A stretch of DNA of 6,147 nucleotides from Clostridiales bacterium (GTDB taxonomy: Bacteria > Bacillota > Clostridia > Lachnospirales > WQUN01): contig JAISRJ010000150.1 of the NCBI GenBank assembly GCA_031273705.1, forward strand, positions 1 to 6,147. Reading direction: 5' to 3'. Of this stretch, positions 5,456-6,147 are shown piece by piece. A program made the translations under genes and the position numbers. The notes beneath the pieces were generated by a model. That model saw only the letters and a program-made list of their open reading frames with translations, did not search any database and was not told where the DNA came from. The number at the start of each line of letters is the position of its first letter. Within the stretch, counting starts at the first letter, position 1.

Positions 5456-6147
5456 ATGTTCAAGATAGTCACTTTAAAAAACGGTTTGAGGCTGGCTTTG
5501 GAGGAAATGGACAATACGCGCGCCATTTCCTTTGGTATTTGGACGAGAAACGGTTCCAGAGATGAATCATTAGAAACAAGCGGTATTTCTCACTTTATTG
5601 AGCATATGCTGTTTAAGGGGACCATCCGCCGCAGCTCTAAACAAATCGCGGATGATATAGATGCCGTCAGCGGTCATTTAAACGCGTATACTACTAAGGA
5701 TTACACATGCTATCATGTAAGAACCTTGGATATACATTTTGATCAAGCGCTGGATGTACTATCGGATATGTTTTTGAATTCAAAATTTGACGATGAGGAG
5801 CTGTCAAAAGAACGCGGAGTAATTTTAGAGGAAATTGATATGTACGAGGATTCCCCCGACGAACTCTCGCATGATTTACTGCAGCGAGGTATGTTTGGAG
5901 ATCATTCTCTGGGTCTGCCAATACTGGGTACAAAGCAGAGTATTTCTAAATTCGGTCATGAAACGCTAAAGAATTATTTTGTTAATAATTATGCCCCCAG
6001 CCGAATAGTGCTGTCCATGACCGGTCGGTTTAAGACTGATGAAGCCGTCGCGAAGCTGGAGAAGATCTTCGGCGGGTTAAAAGATCCTGAAAACCCCGCT
6101 AAGCTCGCTCCGCCTCCGGCCATTCATCCTTGTGTTATTACCAGGTC
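5456..6147 (+). CDS. M16-family zinc metallopeptidase, 3' partial
   Basis: This is the N-terminal half (230 codons visible) of a pitrilysin/processing-peptidase family protein. Full-length relatives are usually a little over 400 residues and form a clam-shell of two homologous halves. Bacterial members of this type are usually cytoplasmic, and no signal peptide is visible here. The inverted zinc motif HFIEH spans residues 46-50: His46 and His50 would bind zinc and Glu49 would be the catalytic base. Glu126 in RGVILEEIDMYEDSP is the likely third ligand, 76 residues after His50. Other family wording is LKNGLRLALE (7-16), GISHFIEHMLFKGT (43-56) and LNAYTTKDYT (75-84). All catalytic residues in the visible half are present, so it should be active rather than one of the inactive partner subunits. 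It shares the pnp transcript (23-bp gap). In Bacillus subtilis a related peptidase gene (ymxG/mlpA) also lies downstream of pnpA. The physiological substrate is unknown from sequence. Confidence 0.93.
   Translation, partial: MFKIVTLKNGLRLALEEMDNTRAISFGIWTRNGSRDESLETSGISHFIEHMLFKGTIRRSSKQIADDIDAVSGHLNAYTTKDYTCYHVRTLDIHFDQALDVLSDMFLNSKFDDEELSKERGVILEEIDMYEDSPDELSHDLLQRGMFGDHSLGLPILGTKQSISKFGHETLKNYFVNNYAPSRIVLSMTGRFKTDEAVAKLEKIFGGLKDPENPAKLAPPPAIHPCVITR

Overview
The window looks like chromosomal DNA from a bacterium of the Bacillota, most likely a Clostridia-type organism. The evidence is the order rpsO - pnp - M16 peptidase, the Bacillus/Clostridium-like wording of the PNPase and M16 proteins (for example GSTSQAS in PNPase), strong GGAGG-type ribosome binding sites, and a bacteriocin-type ABC exporter paired with a HlyD-like adaptor. 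The assignment is by family resemblance from memory, without a database search. All genes are on the + strand, and base composition looks even across the window by eye.

Positions 1-2773 hold a two-gene export unit. The first gene is the 3' part of an ABC exporter (end of the transmembrane domain plus a complete ATPase). It overlaps by 29 bp the start of a 518-residue HlyD-like membrane fusion protein with a very long coiled coil. Together they would move a peptide or protein out of the cell. The exporter's N-terminus, where a leader peptidase domain would show, and any substrate gene lie left of the window.

Positions 2774-2993 are the only non-coding stretch of note. It holds two sigma-70/sigma-A type promoter candidates, an inverted repeat across the first, three copies of a TGATTCACATT-type repeat between them, and a GC-rich leader that could fold in alternative ways just before rpsO.

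Positions 2994-6147 are the housekeeping part. Ribosomal protein S15 (rpsO) is followed by a strong intrinsic terminator that ends almost on the ribosome binding site of pnp (polynucleotide phosphorylase, complete). A metallopeptidase of the M16 family follows 23 bp later and runs off the right edge. S15 assembles the 30S subunit, PNPase degrades and processes RNA, and the M16 enzyme is a conserved neighbour in Bacillota whose role is less clear.

I see no sure new system. The points most worth a second look are the repeat/promoter region before rpsO, the terminator and 7-bp tandem duplication before pnp, and the placement of a peptide exporter directly upstream of rpsO-pnp.
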